The notes below the pieces were generated by a model. It did no database searches. It was not told the origin of the DNA and saw only the letters and a program-made list of their open reading frames with translations. Shown piece after piece: positions 14,838 to 24,066 of a DNA stretch of 64,000 nucleotides. Origin of the DNA: CADEDH01 sp965216205 (GTDB lineage Bacteria > Actinomycetota > Acidimicrobiia > Acidimicrobiales > SZUA-35); contig OZ244139.1 of NCBI GenBank assembly GCA_965216205.1, positions 4,216,001-4,280,000 of the forward strand. The letters run 5' to 3'. The position numbers and the translations under genes were made by a program. Numbering within the stretch: the first letter of the stretch is position 1; every line of letters begins with the position of its first letter.

Positions 14838-17800
14838 TCAGCGGCGCCGCTCGGCGGTGGCGACCGGGTCGACGGCGATGCCGTCTGGCGTCAGGACGAC
14901 CCCGTACTGGGCCGCTGCGGCCGAGGGGGTGAGCACCTCGTCGAGCACGTCGCGGAGCACGAGTTCCGGCTCCCGTTCGAAGGGGTCACCCCAGCCGCCG
15001 CCACCGGGCGTCTCGGCGATCATCGCTGCTGGCCCGAGTTGTGCCACCCCGTACTTGGGTGGCACGAACCGGTCACCGTCGACCGGATCGATCCACTCGT
15101 GGCCCACCGCGCCGGTCGCCCCGCCCTGCACCCCGTGACCCGACGGGGTGTCCAGCCCCTCGGCCCGGAACGACCACGTGGCGGGCGCGAGCACGTCGGC
15201 TTCGTAGCGCACGCCGGTCCCGCCCCGCCGGCGACCGGCACCGGCTGAGTCGGCGCGGAGCTCCCAGCGCCGGTAGCGGACCGGGAAGTGCTGCTCGTGG
15301 AACTCCAGGTTGGGGATGTCGAGCCCGCCGAGGGTGATGAGGTGCCCCATCTGGGCGAACCCGTCGCGCTCGGCGGTGGCGCCCGGTGTGCCCATCGCGT
15401 GCCAGTGGTACATGACCCAGGTGTTGCCGTCGTCGTCGAAGCCGGCGACGTGGCCGTGCACCGTCTTCGACCAACCGGCGAGCGCCCGATCGGGGTCGGC
15501 CTGGGCGAGCGCCTTCCACACCGCGTGCACGATCTCGTGGGCGACGAACACCGTGTTCATCGTCATCGGCGCCGGGGGTCGGGCGTTGACGATCGTCCCC
15601 TCGGGAGCGATCACCTCGACCGGCCGGTAGGTGCCCTCGTTCCTCGGGAGGCGGGGATCGAAGAACGACGAGACGGCGAGGTAGGCGGCCGAGTGGGTGT
15701 TCGCCAAGGAGGAGTTCTTGAACCCCCGGATCTGGGGGCCGCTGCCGGTGAAGTCGATGGTCATCCGGTCGCCGCCGACGGTCACGGTCGCCCGCACCTC
15801 CACGTCGACCTTGTCGAAGCAGTCGTTGTCGCTGGCGTCGACGCCCACGTACACGCCATCGGGCAGATCGGCGATGGCCTGGGCCATGCGGGTCTCGGCG
15901 TGATCGAGGATGCCGTCGAGGTGGGCGACGTAGGCGTCGAGACCGAGCTCGCCCGCCAGCGCCTCGACCCGCTCCGCCCCGATCCTGGTGGAGCCGATCA
16001 TCGCCAGCAGGTCACCGTCGAGCAGTTCGGGGGTGCGGCAGTTGATCAGAAGCAGCTCCCACACGTCGCGGCGCACGGTGCCGCCCTCGATCAGCTTGAG
16101 CACGGGGAGCCGGATGCCCTCGTGCCAGATCTCGGTCGCCTCGGGGTTGTAGGTGCCGGCGATGCCCCCGCCGATGTCCGACTGGTGGGCCCGGTTGCAG
16201 CAGAAACCGATCAGCGGCCGCTCGCTACCCGAGCCGCCGTCCGGGCCGGCGGTCGTCGCGCCGTAGACCGGCCGAGCGATGACCCAATCGGGCAGGTGGT
16301 TGCCGCCAGCCACGTACGGATCGGAGAGCAGGAACACGTCGCCGGGGGCGATGTCGTCACCCCATCGGGCGAGCAGGGCGCGGACGGCGAAGCCGCCGCC
16401 ACCGGTGTGGATCGGAAGTCCATCGGCGTTGGCGACGAGCGTGCCGTCGGGGCCGGCGATGAAGCACGAGAAGTCGTGCGACTGGCTGAAGATCGTGCTG
16501 CGGGCGGTGCGGGTCATCACCCAGCCCATGTGGCGGGAGATCTGATCGAGCCGGTTCTGCATCAACGACAACAGGATCGGGTCGATCCCACCGCCGGCCG
16601 GCTCCACGTCACCGCCGGCCCCACCGCCCACATCGCCGCCCACCTCGCCGCCCACATCGCCGCCGATCAGATCGACCGTGAAGTCGCCGCCCTCGTCGAC
16701 CCGGAGCTCGGCATCGGGACCGACCACCACCGTCGTGGTCGGCGCCTCCACCAGCAGGGGGCCCGACAGGTGAACGCCACCGTCGAGATCGGCACTGTCG
16801 TAGACCGCGGTGTCGAGCCAGCCGGCGTCGCCGTGCCACACCTTGCGGGTCTCGACCGGGACCGGCGCCGTGTTCGCCGCCGTTCGGTCCGGTCGGGACA
16901 GCACACCGGTGGATGCGGTCGCCACGACCCGGGCGGTCGCGATCATGATCGTGCCGCCGTCCTGCACGTGACCGTAGAGGCGCTGGTAGTCGGCCTCGAA
17001 CGCGGTCCTCACCGCGGCCGGCTCGAACCGGTCGACCGGGATCCGGATCGACCAGATCTGGCCCGGGTGATGGAGATCGAGCTCGGCCTGGAGGTCCACG
17101 TCGGACTCGTCGAGCCCCTCCTCCACCAACGCCTCGGTGGCCTGGTCCCGCAGGTCGGCCAGCACCCCCTCCACCTCGGACGCCGCGATCGAGTCGATCG
17201 AGCCGCGGCAGAAGCGGACGAAGTCCTGGCGGAGGTCTGCGTTCAGCATCCCCACCGCGCACAGCGCCCCCGCCGCCCTCGGCAGGTACACCCGCTCCAC
17301 GCCGAGGCCGCGGGCGACCGCCTCGGCGTGCATGGGCCCCGCCCCGCCCGCCGCCACGAGGGTGAAGTCCCGCGGGGCGTGTCCCCGCTCGATGGAGATG
17401 TACTCCACCGCCCCGAGGAGGTTCTGCTCGAGAAGGGTCACGATCCCTGCCGCGGCCTCCTCCACCGATACGCCGAGCGGCTCGGCCACCCGGGTCCGGA
17501 TCGCCTCCCTCGCCGCGTCGAGGTCGAGGGTGATCGACCCACCGGCGTAGGGACCGGGGCGGAGGCGGCCGAGCACGAGCTGGGCGTCGGTGACGGTGGG
17601 TTCCGTGCCGCCGAACCCGTAGCACGCCGGCCCCGGATCGGCGCCCGCCCCCTCGGGGCCGACGTGGAGCAGACCGGCCGAGTCGACGCCGGCGATCGTG
17701 CCGCCACCGGCCCCGATCGTGTGGATGTCGATCGCCGGGGTCGACACGTGATAGCCGGCGATCGACAGCTCGTCGCGGGTGGCGACCCGACCCTCCGACA

Positions 17801-18725
17801 TGAGCAGGACGTCGCACGACGTACCGCCGATCTCCATCGAGATCACGTTCGAACCGGTCGGGTAGTGGTCGAGGGCACCGACCGCGGCGGCCGGCCCGCT
17901 GAGCAGCAGGCTCACCGGTCGGGGGGCGATCCGCTCCAGCGACGCCGCGCCGCCGTTCGACTGCACCACCAGGATCGGGTTGGCCAGGCCCGACGACGCC
18001 AGCTCGTCCTGGAGCGCCTCCAGGTAGGAGATCGTCCTGGGGAGGAGGGTGGCGTTGACGACCGCGGTCGACGTTCGCTCGTACTCCCCCATCAGCGGGG
18101 AGATGGCGGCCGAGGCGGTGACCCATCGTCCCGACCAGCGCTCGTCGAGGTGTGCGGCGGCGGCCTCCTCGTGCCCGTCGTCGACGAAGCTGTTGAGGAA
18201 CGCGATCGCCACCGCCTCGACCCCCTCGGCCTCGAAGCGCTCGATCGCAGCGTCGAGGTCGGCCATCTCGAGCGGCCGGTGCTCGGATCCGTCGCTGTCG
18301 ACGCGGCCCCCGACCGGCCGACGGAGCGAGCGGGGAACGAGCACTGGGGCGTACGGGGCCCGGTGGTCCCACTGATCGTCTCGCAGGCCCCGGCGGATCT
18401 CGAGACAGTCGCGGAACCCGTCGGTCGTGAGCAGGCCGACCTTGGCCCCCGACCCTTCGAGCATCGTGTTGGTGGCCACGGTGGACCCGTGCACGAACAA
18501 CGAGCACCGCCCGAGGAGGTCGGCCCTCGGGAGGTCGAGCTCGGCGGCCAGCGCATCGACCGCGTCGAGCACGCCCCGGCTGGGGTCGGCCGGGACCGAC
18601 GGCACCTTCGCCACCCAGGTTCGGCCGTCGACGTCGGCCAGGACGAGGTCGGTGAACGTGCCGCCGACGTCGACCCCGATCCGCCAGGGACCGGCCGGCG
18701 GCGAGGCGATCGCCGGTTCGGTCAC
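14838..18725 (-). CDS. Fused hydantoinase/5-oxoprolinase (HyuA-HyuB)
   Basis: This 1295-aa protein is an ATP-dependent amidohydrolase of the hydantoinase/oxoprolinase family. HyuA part (~1-685): GVDVGGTFTD at 17-26, FVHGSTVATNTMLEG, the actin-like ISMEIGGTSCDV and IHTIGAGGGTIAGVD. HyuB part (~713-1295): MGWVMTRTARSTIFSQSHDFS, LSDPYVAGGNHLPD, IDFTGSGPQIRGFKNS, and ETPGGGGWGDP at the end. A Gly/Val/Asp repeat linker (~685-712) joins them, encoded by 12-nt repeats. Length equals single-chain oxoprolinases; most bacteria keep the halves separate. The start GTG overlaps the CoA-transferase stop by four bases. The substrate may be a hydantoin, 5-oxoproline or another lactam. Confidence 0.9.
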   Translation of the reverse strand: MTEPAIASPPAGPWRIGVDVGGTFTDLVLADVDGRTWVAKVPSVPADPSRGVLDAVDALAAELDLPRADLLGRCSLFVHGSTVATNTMLEGSGAKVGLLTTDGFRDCLEIRRGLRDDQWDHRAPYAPVLVPRSLRRPVGGRVDSDGSEHRPLEMADLDAAIERFEAEGVEAVAIAFLNSFVDDGHEEAAAAHLDERWSGRWVTASAAISPLMGEYERTSTAVVNATLLPRTISYLEALQDELASSGLANPILVVQSNGGAASLERIAPRPVSLLLSGPAAAVGALDHYPTGSNVISMEIGGTSCDVLLMSEGRVATRDELSIAGYHVSTPAIDIHTIGAGGGTIAGVDSAGLLHVGPEGAGADPGPACYGFGGTEPTVTDAQLVLGRLRPGPYAGGSITLDLDAAREAIRTRVAEPLGVSVEEAAAGIVTLLEQNLLGAVEYISIERGHAPRDFTLVAAGGAGPMHAEAVARGLGVERVYLPRAAGALCAVGMLNADLRQDFVRFCRGSIDSIAASEVEGVLADLRDQATEALVEEGLDESDVDLQAELDLHHPGQIWSIRIPVDRFEPAAVRTAFEADYQRLYGHVQDGGTIMIATARVVATASTGVLSRPDRTAANTAPVPVETRKVWHGDAGWLDTAVYDSADLDGGVHLSGPLLVEAPTTTVVVGPDAELRVDEGGDFTVDLIGGDVGGEVGGDVGGGAGGDVEPAGGGIDPILLSLMQNRLDQISRHMGWVMTRTARSTIFSQSHDFSCFIAGPDGTLVANADGLPIHTGGGGFAVRALLARWGDDIAPGDVFLLSDPYVAGGNHLPDWVIARPVYGATTAGPDGGSGSERPLIGFCCNRAHQSDIGGGIAGTYNPEATEIWHEGIRLPVLKLIEGGTVRRDVWELLLINCRTPELLDGDLLAMIGSTRIGAERVEALAGELGLDAYVAHLDGILDHAETRMAQAIADLPDGVYVGVDASDNDCFDKVDVEVRATVTVGGDRMTIDFTGSGPQIRGFKNSSLANTHSAAYLAVSSFFDPRLPRNEGTYRPVEVIAPEGTIVNARPPAPMTMNTVFVAHEIVHAVWKALAQADPDRALAGWSKTVHGHVAGFDDDGNTWVMYHWHAMGTPGATAERDGFAQMGHLITLGGLDIPNLEFHEQHFPVRYRRWELRADSAGAGRRRGGTGVRYEADVLAPATWSFRAEGLDTPSGHGVQGGATGAVGHEWIDPVDGDRFVPPKYGVAQLGPAAMIAETPGGGGWGDPFEREPELVLRDVLDEVLTPSAAAAQYGVVLTPDGIAVDPVATAERRR

Positions 18726-19954
18726 GACTGCTCGCCCTCGGCGGCAGCGCCGGCGGCGAGGCAGGCGTCGATCCGGTCGGCCGACCAGCCGATCTCGGTC
18801 AGGATCTCCCGGGTGTGCTGCCCGAGGTACGGGGCGTGGCGCCGGATCGCCGTCGGCGACGCCTCGAGCCGGACCGGGTCGTTGACCATGCGGTACGAGC
18901 CCTCGGTGGGGTGCTCGCCGATCGGCATCAGGTCCGACGCCACCACCTGCGGATCGTCGTGCATGGTGCCCAGGTCGAGCACCGGCGACGCCGGGATCGA
19001 GACGCTGGCGGCGAAGTCGAGCCACTCCTCGACCGTGTGGAGCTCGGCGACGTCGCCGAGGAACCCGTACAGGTCCTCGATGTTCTCCAATCGGTCGCTG
19101 TGGCTGACGAACCGTGGGTCGTCGATCAGCTCCGGCCGGTCGACGAAGGTGAAGAAGTGCTTCCAGTCGGCGTCGGTGTAGGGCAGGAGGCAGATCCAGC
19201 CGTCGGCCGCCCGGTAGGGCCGGCGGAACGGGTTGAGGAGTCGGACATAGCCGATGTCGCCGATGGGGGGCTCGAAGGCGTGGCCGCGATGGTGCTCGAC
19301 GAGGTTGAAGGCCACCATCGTCTCGAACATCGGCACCTCGATCGCCTGCCCTTCGCCGGTGCGGAGCTTGTGGACCACGGCGGCGAGCACCGCCTGGGCG
19401 ATCGTCATGCCGCACACCTTGTCGGCGATGACCGACGGCACGAACCGGGGCGTCCCGTCGACCCGCTCGTACAGCGCAACGAGGCCAGACGACGCCTGGA
19501 TCACGTCGTCGTAGGCCGCCCGGTCGGCGTAGGGGCCGCCCGCCCCGAACCCGTTCGCCACACAGTGGACGAGGCCTGGGTGCCGGGCCCGCAGGGTGGC
19601 GGCGTCGAGCCCGAGCCGCTCGAGCGCCGAGCGGCGCATGTTCGACACGACCACGTCGGCCCCGGCCACGAGCTCGGCCGCGGCCGCCGCTCCCTCCGGG
19701 TGCTTGAGGTCGAGGGCGATGCTTCGCTTGTTGCGCTGCAGGTTGAGGGTGAAGCCGTTCATACCCGGCGTGCGCGACGGCGGGCTGTGGCGGGTGCTCT
19801 GTGGCGCCAGTGGCTCGATGCGGACGACGTCGGCGCCGTGGTCGGCGAGCATCCGGGTGGCCATGGGTCCCATCAGGACGGTGGTGAGATCGATCAGGCG
19901 GATGCCGTCGAGCGCACCGGGTGCCGGGCCCGTCGGGTGTGGGTGGTCGCTCAT
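18722..19954 (-). CDS. CaiB/BaiF-type CoA transferase
   Basis: This 410-aa class III CoA transferase has GIRLIDLTTVLMGPMATRML near the N-terminus, NKRSIALDLKHPEG, DVVVSNMRRSALERLGL (containing the region of the catalytic Asp further on), and HCVANGFGAGGPYADR. It moves CoA between carboxylic acids. The ATG at 19954 has TAAGGT eight bases upstream (19963-19968), a leaderless arrangement; the longer frame back to 19990 is less likely. It is the first gene of a two-gene operon with the fused hydantoinase, so it may activate the acid released by that enzyme. Confidence 0.88.
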   Translation of the reverse strand: MSDHPHPTGPAPGALDGIRLIDLTTVLMGPMATRMLADHGADVVRIEPLAPQSTRHSPPSRTPGMNGFTLNLQRNKRSIALDLKHPEGAAAAAELVAGADVVVSNMRRSALERLGLDAATLRARHPGLVHCVANGFGAGGPYADRAAYDDVIQASSGLVALYERVDGTPRFVPSVIADKVCGMTIAQAVLAAVVHKLRTGEGQAIEVPMFETMVAFNLVEHHRGHAFEPPIGDIGYVRLLNPFRRPYRAADGWICLLPYTDADWKHFFTFVDRPELIDDPRFVSHSDRLENIEDLYGFLGDVAELHTVEEWLDFAASVSIPASPVLDLGTMHDDPQVVASDLMPIGEHPTEGSYRMVNDPVRLEASPTAIRRHAPYLGQHTREILTEIGWSADRIDACLAAGAAAEGEQS

Positions 19955-20015
19955 CCCGACCGACCTTAGATTGCCCGCGGCGACCAGCACGAGCGGACGC
20001 AGCCCGCCCGGTCGC

Positions 20016-20684
20016 TCAGGTGGCGGCGGTGACGTGCCAGTCGACCTGCTGACCGTCCGGCGACATGTCGATCTCCAGGAGGCCGGTGAGCTGGCCGCCG
20101 TGGAACACGAGGAGCTGGTCGAAGATCTCCTGACCGTCGGCCACCGCGCTCCGGTAGGTCTCGTGGTGGATCGCGGTCAGGGTCTTTCGGACCGGCGCGT
20201 CGCTGTCGACCGCGCAGGCCAGCAGCGACCCGCGACGAGCGACCGACACGGCGATCTCCTCGGCGTCGAGCTTGTCGTGTGCCAGCAGCATCGAGCCCTG
20301 CGACAGCGCCCGCTCGGCCGCCATCGCCTCCCCTGCCGAGACCAGCATGCGACCACCGTCCGACTCGACCAGCTCGTAGTCGAGCAGGTCGTGGCCGAGG
20401 TTGTCGAACGCATCGACGATGAGCTGCTCGCTGCGGCCGTAGGCGGTGGCCGTCGTCGCATAGGGGATGTCACCGCCGCTGGTGTGACCGTCGCCGTCGA
20501 TCCCGACCGCGAACGCGATCGCACCGGCCTGTTCGGCGCGGTCACCGTGCGGGTGACCGCTCAGCGGCAGGTCGGCATAGGCGACGAGCACCTTCGGACA
20601 CGCGGGCGTGCCGATCCACACGTGGACCCGAGCGCTACCTCGGAGCCCGTCCCAGCTCACCGGCTTCAACACGGGAAGAAGCAT
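20016..20684 (-). CDS. Hypothetical protein
   Basis: This is a 222-aa soluble protein that I do not recognise. It has no signal peptide, membrane helix or obvious catalytic motif. Features seen: a beta-rich start (ARVHVWIGTPACPKVLVAY), a Gly/His-rich stretch GIDGDGHTSGGDIPYAT near 93-109, and helices with ERALSQGSMLLAHDKLDAEE. The start at ATG 20684 fits a -10 GATACT (20694-20699) nine bases upstream. It is separated from both neighbours by about 60-100 nt and is probably monocistronic. Confidence 0.6.
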   Translation of the reverse strand: MLLPVLKPVSWDGLRGSARVHVWIGTPACPKVLVAYADLPLSGHPHGDRAEQAGAIAFAVGIDGDGHTSGGDIPYATTATAYGRSEQLIVDAFDNLGHDLLDYELVESDGGRMLVSAGEAMAAERALSQGSMLLAHDKLDAEEIAVSVARRGSLLACAVDSDAPVRKTLTAIHHETYRSAVADGQEIFDQLLVFHGGQLTGLLEIDMSPDGQQVDWHVTAAT

Positions 20685-20784
20685 GCGGGATCAAGTATCT
20701 CGCTGCGTGTTGCTCATGGTAGGGAGCGATTCTACTCGCAACCGGCGAGCCGTGTCGCACTACCTGATCTCGTTGGCAGACGAT

Positions 20785-21507
20785 TCACCCAACCTGCACC
20801 GACGGCGGCTCCACCGCCACCGGTGGGGTCGTCTCGCTCTCGTTGTCCCAGATGTCCTGGTCGGCGATGGCCATCGCCTTCTCGTAGCGTCGGGCCGGGT
20901 GCATGTTGTAGCCGTCGGGGTCGAAGTCGGGTTGGGGAACCGGCGTGTCGGGACGCTCGTAGGGAGCCGGGTGCTTCAGTCGCTCGACCTCCGCCTCGGA
21001 GATCCCGCACAGCGCCTGGACCTCGGGATCGATCCAGGCCCGCTCGTCGATCGATGCGCCGCACGCGACCTCGAGGCTGAGCCCCTCGGGCCCGGCGAAG
21101 TACATCGACTGGCAGAAGCCGTGGTCCATCGGGCCGAGAACCTGCACCCCATGGGATCGGAGCCGGTCTCGCATCGCGAGGAGCTGGTCGAGGTCGTCGA
21201 CGTGGAAGGCCACGTGTTGCATCGCGCCGACGGTGACCGGCATCGCCGGGTTGCCGGCGTGGCTCACCCCCCACTCGATGTCGGGATTGTTGTCGGGGTG
21301 CTGCACGAACGCGAGGTAGCTCGTGGGCGACAGCTCGACGAAGCCGTGATAGGTGCCTTCCACGCCGTGCATCCAGTAGAGGGCCTTCAGCGGGAGTCCG
21401 AGCACGTCGCAGAAGAACTCGAGCTGGGCCTTCATGTCGCCGGTGGCGATGGCGAGGTGGTTGACACCGGTCGGGTGCAGGTCGGGCGGTGGGGTCGGTT
21501 GGGGCAT
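20785..21507 (-). CDS. VOC-family (glyoxalase/extradiol dioxygenase-like) protein
   Basis: This is a 240-aa protein with a vicinal-oxygen-chelate fold: GVNHLAIATGDMKAQLEFF near 14-32 with a metal-ligand His, AMQHVAFHVDDLDQLL near 93-108, and SMYFAGPEGLSLEVA near 134-148 with the usual terminal Glu. The C-terminal ~70 residues extend beyond the domain (DPDGYNMHPARRYEKA). It lies 16 nt after the sulfatase on the same strand, so it is probably co-transcribed. The pairing suggests catabolism of an aromatic or sulfated compound, but the substrate is unknown. Confidence 0.8.
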   Translation of the reverse strand: MPQPTPPPDLHPTGVNHLAIATGDMKAQLEFFCDVLGLPLKALYWMHGVEGTYHGFVELSPTSYLAFVQHPDNNPDIEWGVSHAGNPAMPVTVGAMQHVAFHVDDLDQLLAMRDRLRSHGVQVLGPMDHGFCQSMYFAGPEGLSLEVACGASIDERAWIDPEVQALCGISEAEVERLKHPAPYERPDTPVPQPDFDPDGYNMHPARRYEKAMAIADQDIWDNESETTPPVAVEPPSVQVG

Positions 21508-21523
21508 GGTTCAGCTCCGGATC

Positions 21524-23101
21524 TCAGGTTCGCTGACCGTCGGTGAGGGGCGCGCCCCGCGCCAGATCGTCGGCCGCGATCATCGCTTCCATCATCGTCT
21601 CCATCGCCACGGCCCGTCGAGCAGGGTCGCCGGCTGCGAGGTTGTGGAGCTCGTCGTGGTCGGCGACCGTGTCGAACAGGAGCTCCTCACCGCGGCTGTT
21701 CCTGGTGAAGCGGAACTCGGAGGTGACGACGGTCCGCGACTTCTCCGGGAGGCGTCGGAACGTGGCGAGTCGGGGCGGGCAGTCGTCCTCCACGAGCACG
21801 TGGTCGCGAACGGCGACGGTGGGGTCGTCGAGCACGGGGGTCAACGACCGGCCCTGCATCCCGTCGAACTCGGCGAGGCCGCACAGGTCGAGGATCGTCG
21901 GTCCGAGGTCGATGCTCGACGCCAACGACGCCGACCGGCCCGGTGCCCTGCCCGGTGCGGAGATGGCGAGCGGTACCTGTTGGGTGCCGCGGTAGGGCAT
22001 GAAGCCCTTCATCATCAGGCCGTGGTCGCCCATCATGTCACCGTGGTCGCTGGTGAACACCACGATCGTGTCGTTGGTCTGGCCGTGGCCGTCGACGGCT
22101 GCGAGGATCCGACCGACGCCGTCGTCGATCATCTCCAACACGCCGTAGGTGGCAGCGATCGCCTCCTTGACCAGCTCGTGGTCGTTGGCTCCGAACGCCT
22201 GGATCCACGCCCGCTGATCGGCCTGGGTGAGCTTCTGGATCGCCCGGAGGTGGCCGAGGCCCTCGGTCATCGGATCGTCGATCGTGGCCGGGAGGTCCAT
22301 GTCGGCGGCCTCGTGCCGGTCGTACCACTCCCCCGGGCCGGCCATCGGGTGGTGGGGGTCGGGGAACGATGCGTAGGCGAACCACGGTCGATCCTGCTCG
22401 ACGGCCTCGTCGATGAAGGCGATCGTCTCCTCGGTGACGAACGTGGTGGAGTGCAGCTCCGGCCCATACGGCGGGCGGTAGATCTGCCACCAACGATCGG
22501 AGCGGTCGAGCGCTGGTGAGTCGCCGGAGTAGGGCACGAGCAACTCGTCGAGCTCGCCCCCTCGCTCCAGTGCCCACTGGAGATGGTGACCGGTGAGGCG
22601 GGCGCCGTGGTCGATCGCCAGCCGGATGTGGTCGAAGCCGTAGAAGTCGTCGGGATCGTCCGCCTGGTCGGTCTCGTCGAGGTACCGCTCGAACTCCTCG
22701 ATCTGGTCCCACCCGTCGGGGTAGGGGGAGCGGGCGACCGGCTCCTGGTCGATGACGACCACCGAGTTGCGGCTCATCCCGTGCTGGAGGTGTGACTTGC
22801 CGAGCAGCCCCGTGCGGTACCCGGCCGAGCGGAGGACCCGAACGAACGTGTTGGCGTTCCAGTCGAGCGAGCGGTCGTTGAAGATCACACCGTGGGCGGT
22901 CGGCATCCGTCCCGTCATGATCGTGGACCGGTTCGGCATGCAGACCGGATTCGACACCCATGCGCTCTCGAACACGGTCGACCTGGCGGCCAGACCGTCG
23001 AGCGCCGGTGTCCGCACCACGTCGTTGCCCATGAAACCCGCGTGATCGGCTCGCTGCTGATCGGTGATGAGGAACAACACATTGGGGGCGCGCTCGGTCA
23101 T
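21524..23101 (-). CDS. Type I (formylglycine) sulfatase
   Basis: This is a 525-aa alkaline-phosphatase-superfamily sulfatase. The metal site FLITDQQRADH is at 10-20. Cys54 in VCMPNRSTIMTGR matches the C-x-P-x-R formylglycine signature, so the enzyme needs an FGE-type maturase (not in the window). Other motifs are GKSHLQH, VFTSDHGDMMGDHG and the C-terminal FDTVADHDELHNLA. There is no signal peptide, so it should act in the cytoplasm on an imported sulfate ester. The start ATG has TACGTT six bases upstream (23108-23113), a leaderless promoter. It heads an operon with the VOC protein. Confidence 0.9.
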   Translation of the reverse strand: MTERAPNVLFLITDQQRADHAGFMGNDVVRTPALDGLAARSTVFESAWVSNPVCMPNRSTIMTGRMPTAHGVIFNDRSLDWNANTFVRVLRSAGYRTGLLGKSHLQHGMSRNSVVVIDQEPVARSPYPDGWDQIEEFERYLDETDQADDPDDFYGFDHIRLAIDHGARLTGHHLQWALERGGELDELLVPYSGDSPALDRSDRWWQIYRPPYGPELHSTTFVTEETIAFIDEAVEQDRPWFAYASFPDPHHPMAGPGEWYDRHEAADMDLPATIDDPMTEGLGHLRAIQKLTQADQRAWIQAFGANDHELVKEAIAATYGVLEMIDDGVGRILAAVDGHGQTNDTIVVFTSDHGDMMGDHGLMMKGFMPYRGTQQVPLAISAPGRAPGRSASLASSIDLGPTILDLCGLAEFDGMQGRSLTPVLDDPTVAVRDHVLVEDDCPPRLATFRRLPEKSRTVVTSEFRFTRNSRGEELLFDTVADHDELHNLAAGDPARRAVAMETMMEAMIAADDLARGAPLTDGQRT

Positions 23102-23236
23102 CCCGCCAACGTAGTTGTTGCCGGGTGAGGCCGCGAACTGGTGGTCGAGCGGATGGATCGGCGAGACTCGGGAGCTTCGCGGCTCATCCCGCGATCATCG
23201 ACCCCGACCGACGAACTCGACGAGGAGACCCAACCG

Positions 23237-23965
23237 ATGAATTCGATGGAGCTGGTGCAGGCCGCGTGTCCGAAGATCGGCAGTCTGGGGTCCGCCTTCT
23301 ACTTCGATGGGGCCACGGTGGCCAAGGGCAAGGAGCTCGGGCTCGACGGGTTCCGCTTCTACTTCCTCGGACGGGGCGGGGTGCTCGGCGACGTCGAACC
23401 GGCCGTGATCCAGAGCGCCTTCGGCTACTTCGAGCCGGGACTGGTTGCGAAGATCTGGAACAGCGCCAAGGAGCGCATGGCGCCCCGGGATGCCGCTCGG
23501 GCCTACCTCGACTGCGCCCATGAGTTCGGGCGGCGGGCTTTCGCCGACCTCGACGGGCTCGACGCCTACTGCACCGCCGCCGAAGCGGTGAACGGGGCGA
23601 CCGACGTGACCAGCCTGCCGCTCTATGCCGGCATCTCGGCCGAGCCCCTCCCCGACGATGCGCCGGCCCGGGCGATGCACCTCACCGCGGTGCTGCGGGA
23701 GTACCGGGGCTCGGCCCACCTGTTGGCGGTGCGGGCCTCCGGGCTGGCGGACGGTGTCGCCCATGCGATCAAGCGGCCCGACGACGTGTCGACGTTCGGT
23801 TGGGCCGAGGCGCCGACCATCACCGACGACGACCGGGCCGCCCACGTCGCCGCCGAGGAACTGACCGATCGGCTGGTGCTCGACGCCTACGGCGTGCTCG
23901 ACGATGCCGGCGGCGACGCCCTCCTCGCCGGGCTCGACGCGATGGAGGCCGCCGTCGGGGGCTGA
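23237..23965 (+). CDS. SCO6745-family protein
   Basis: This is a 242-aa protein with features of the actinobacterial SCO6745 family: GFRFYFLGRGGVLGDVEP near 36-53, QSAFGYFEPGLV, and a helical C-terminal half with HLTAVLREYRGSAHLLAV. Its biochemical role is not established; members recur in actinobacteria rich in F420 enzymes. I take the ATG at 23237 because GAGGAG precedes it; an ATG at 23246 is an alternative, and the open frame upstream lacks a start signal. There is no membrane segment. It is divergent from the sulfatase and upstream of hisC. Confidence 0.72.
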   Translation: MNSMELVQAACPKIGSLGSAFYFDGATVAKGKELGLDGFRFYFLGRGGVLGDVEPAVIQSAFGYFEPGLVAKIWNSAKERMAPRDAARAYLDCAHEFGRRAFADLDGLDAYCTAAEAVNGATDVTSLPLYAGISAEPLPDDAPARAMHLTAVLREYRGSAHLLAVRASGLADGVAHAIKRPDDVSTFGWAEAPTITDDDRAAHVAAEELTDRLVLDAYGVLDDAGGDALLAGLDAMEAAVGG

Positions 23966-23973
23966 CCGTGCCG

Positions 23974-23979
23974 TAGCGT
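23974..23979 (+). promoter_or_regulatory. Probable -10 element for hisC
   Basis: TAGCGT in the context GTGCCGTAGCGTC, 88-93 nt before the hisC ATG. It would start a leader of roughly 80 nt containing the hairpin at 23997-24045. Confidence 0.45.
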
Positions 23980-23996
23980 CTACCCCATCCCTTCCC

Positions 23997-24045
23997 GAAA
24001 TCCGTGGAGTTGACCCGCTGTCGCGCTGCAAACTCCACGAATTTC
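23997..24045 (+). promoter_or_regulatory. Large 5'-leader hairpin before hisC
   Basis: The 15-nt arms GAAATCCGTGGAGTT (23997-24011) and AACTCCACGAATTTC (24031-24045) pair at 14 of 15 positions around a 19-nt loop. The structure ends about 10 nt before the hisC Shine-Dalgarno site (GAGAGGAG), so it could affect translation or read-through. It could also serve as a terminator-like end for the upstream gene, but no U-run follows. Confidence 0.6.
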
Positions 24046-24066
24046 GCCGAATCGAGAGGAGACGTC

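Noticed and set aside
15288..19181. A 1297-aa open frame on the plus strand opposite the fused hydantoinase
   Set aside because: It has no domain motifs, is rich in Arg/His/Gly/Val as expected from antisense GC-rich frames, and covers a gene with full HyuA and HyuB motifs.
24004..24066. N-terminal extension of HisC from GTG 24004, or a T-box riboswitch
   Set aside because: The ATG at 24067 has a clear ribosome site and family length. No specifier or T-box sequence is visible, and there is no U-run terminator.
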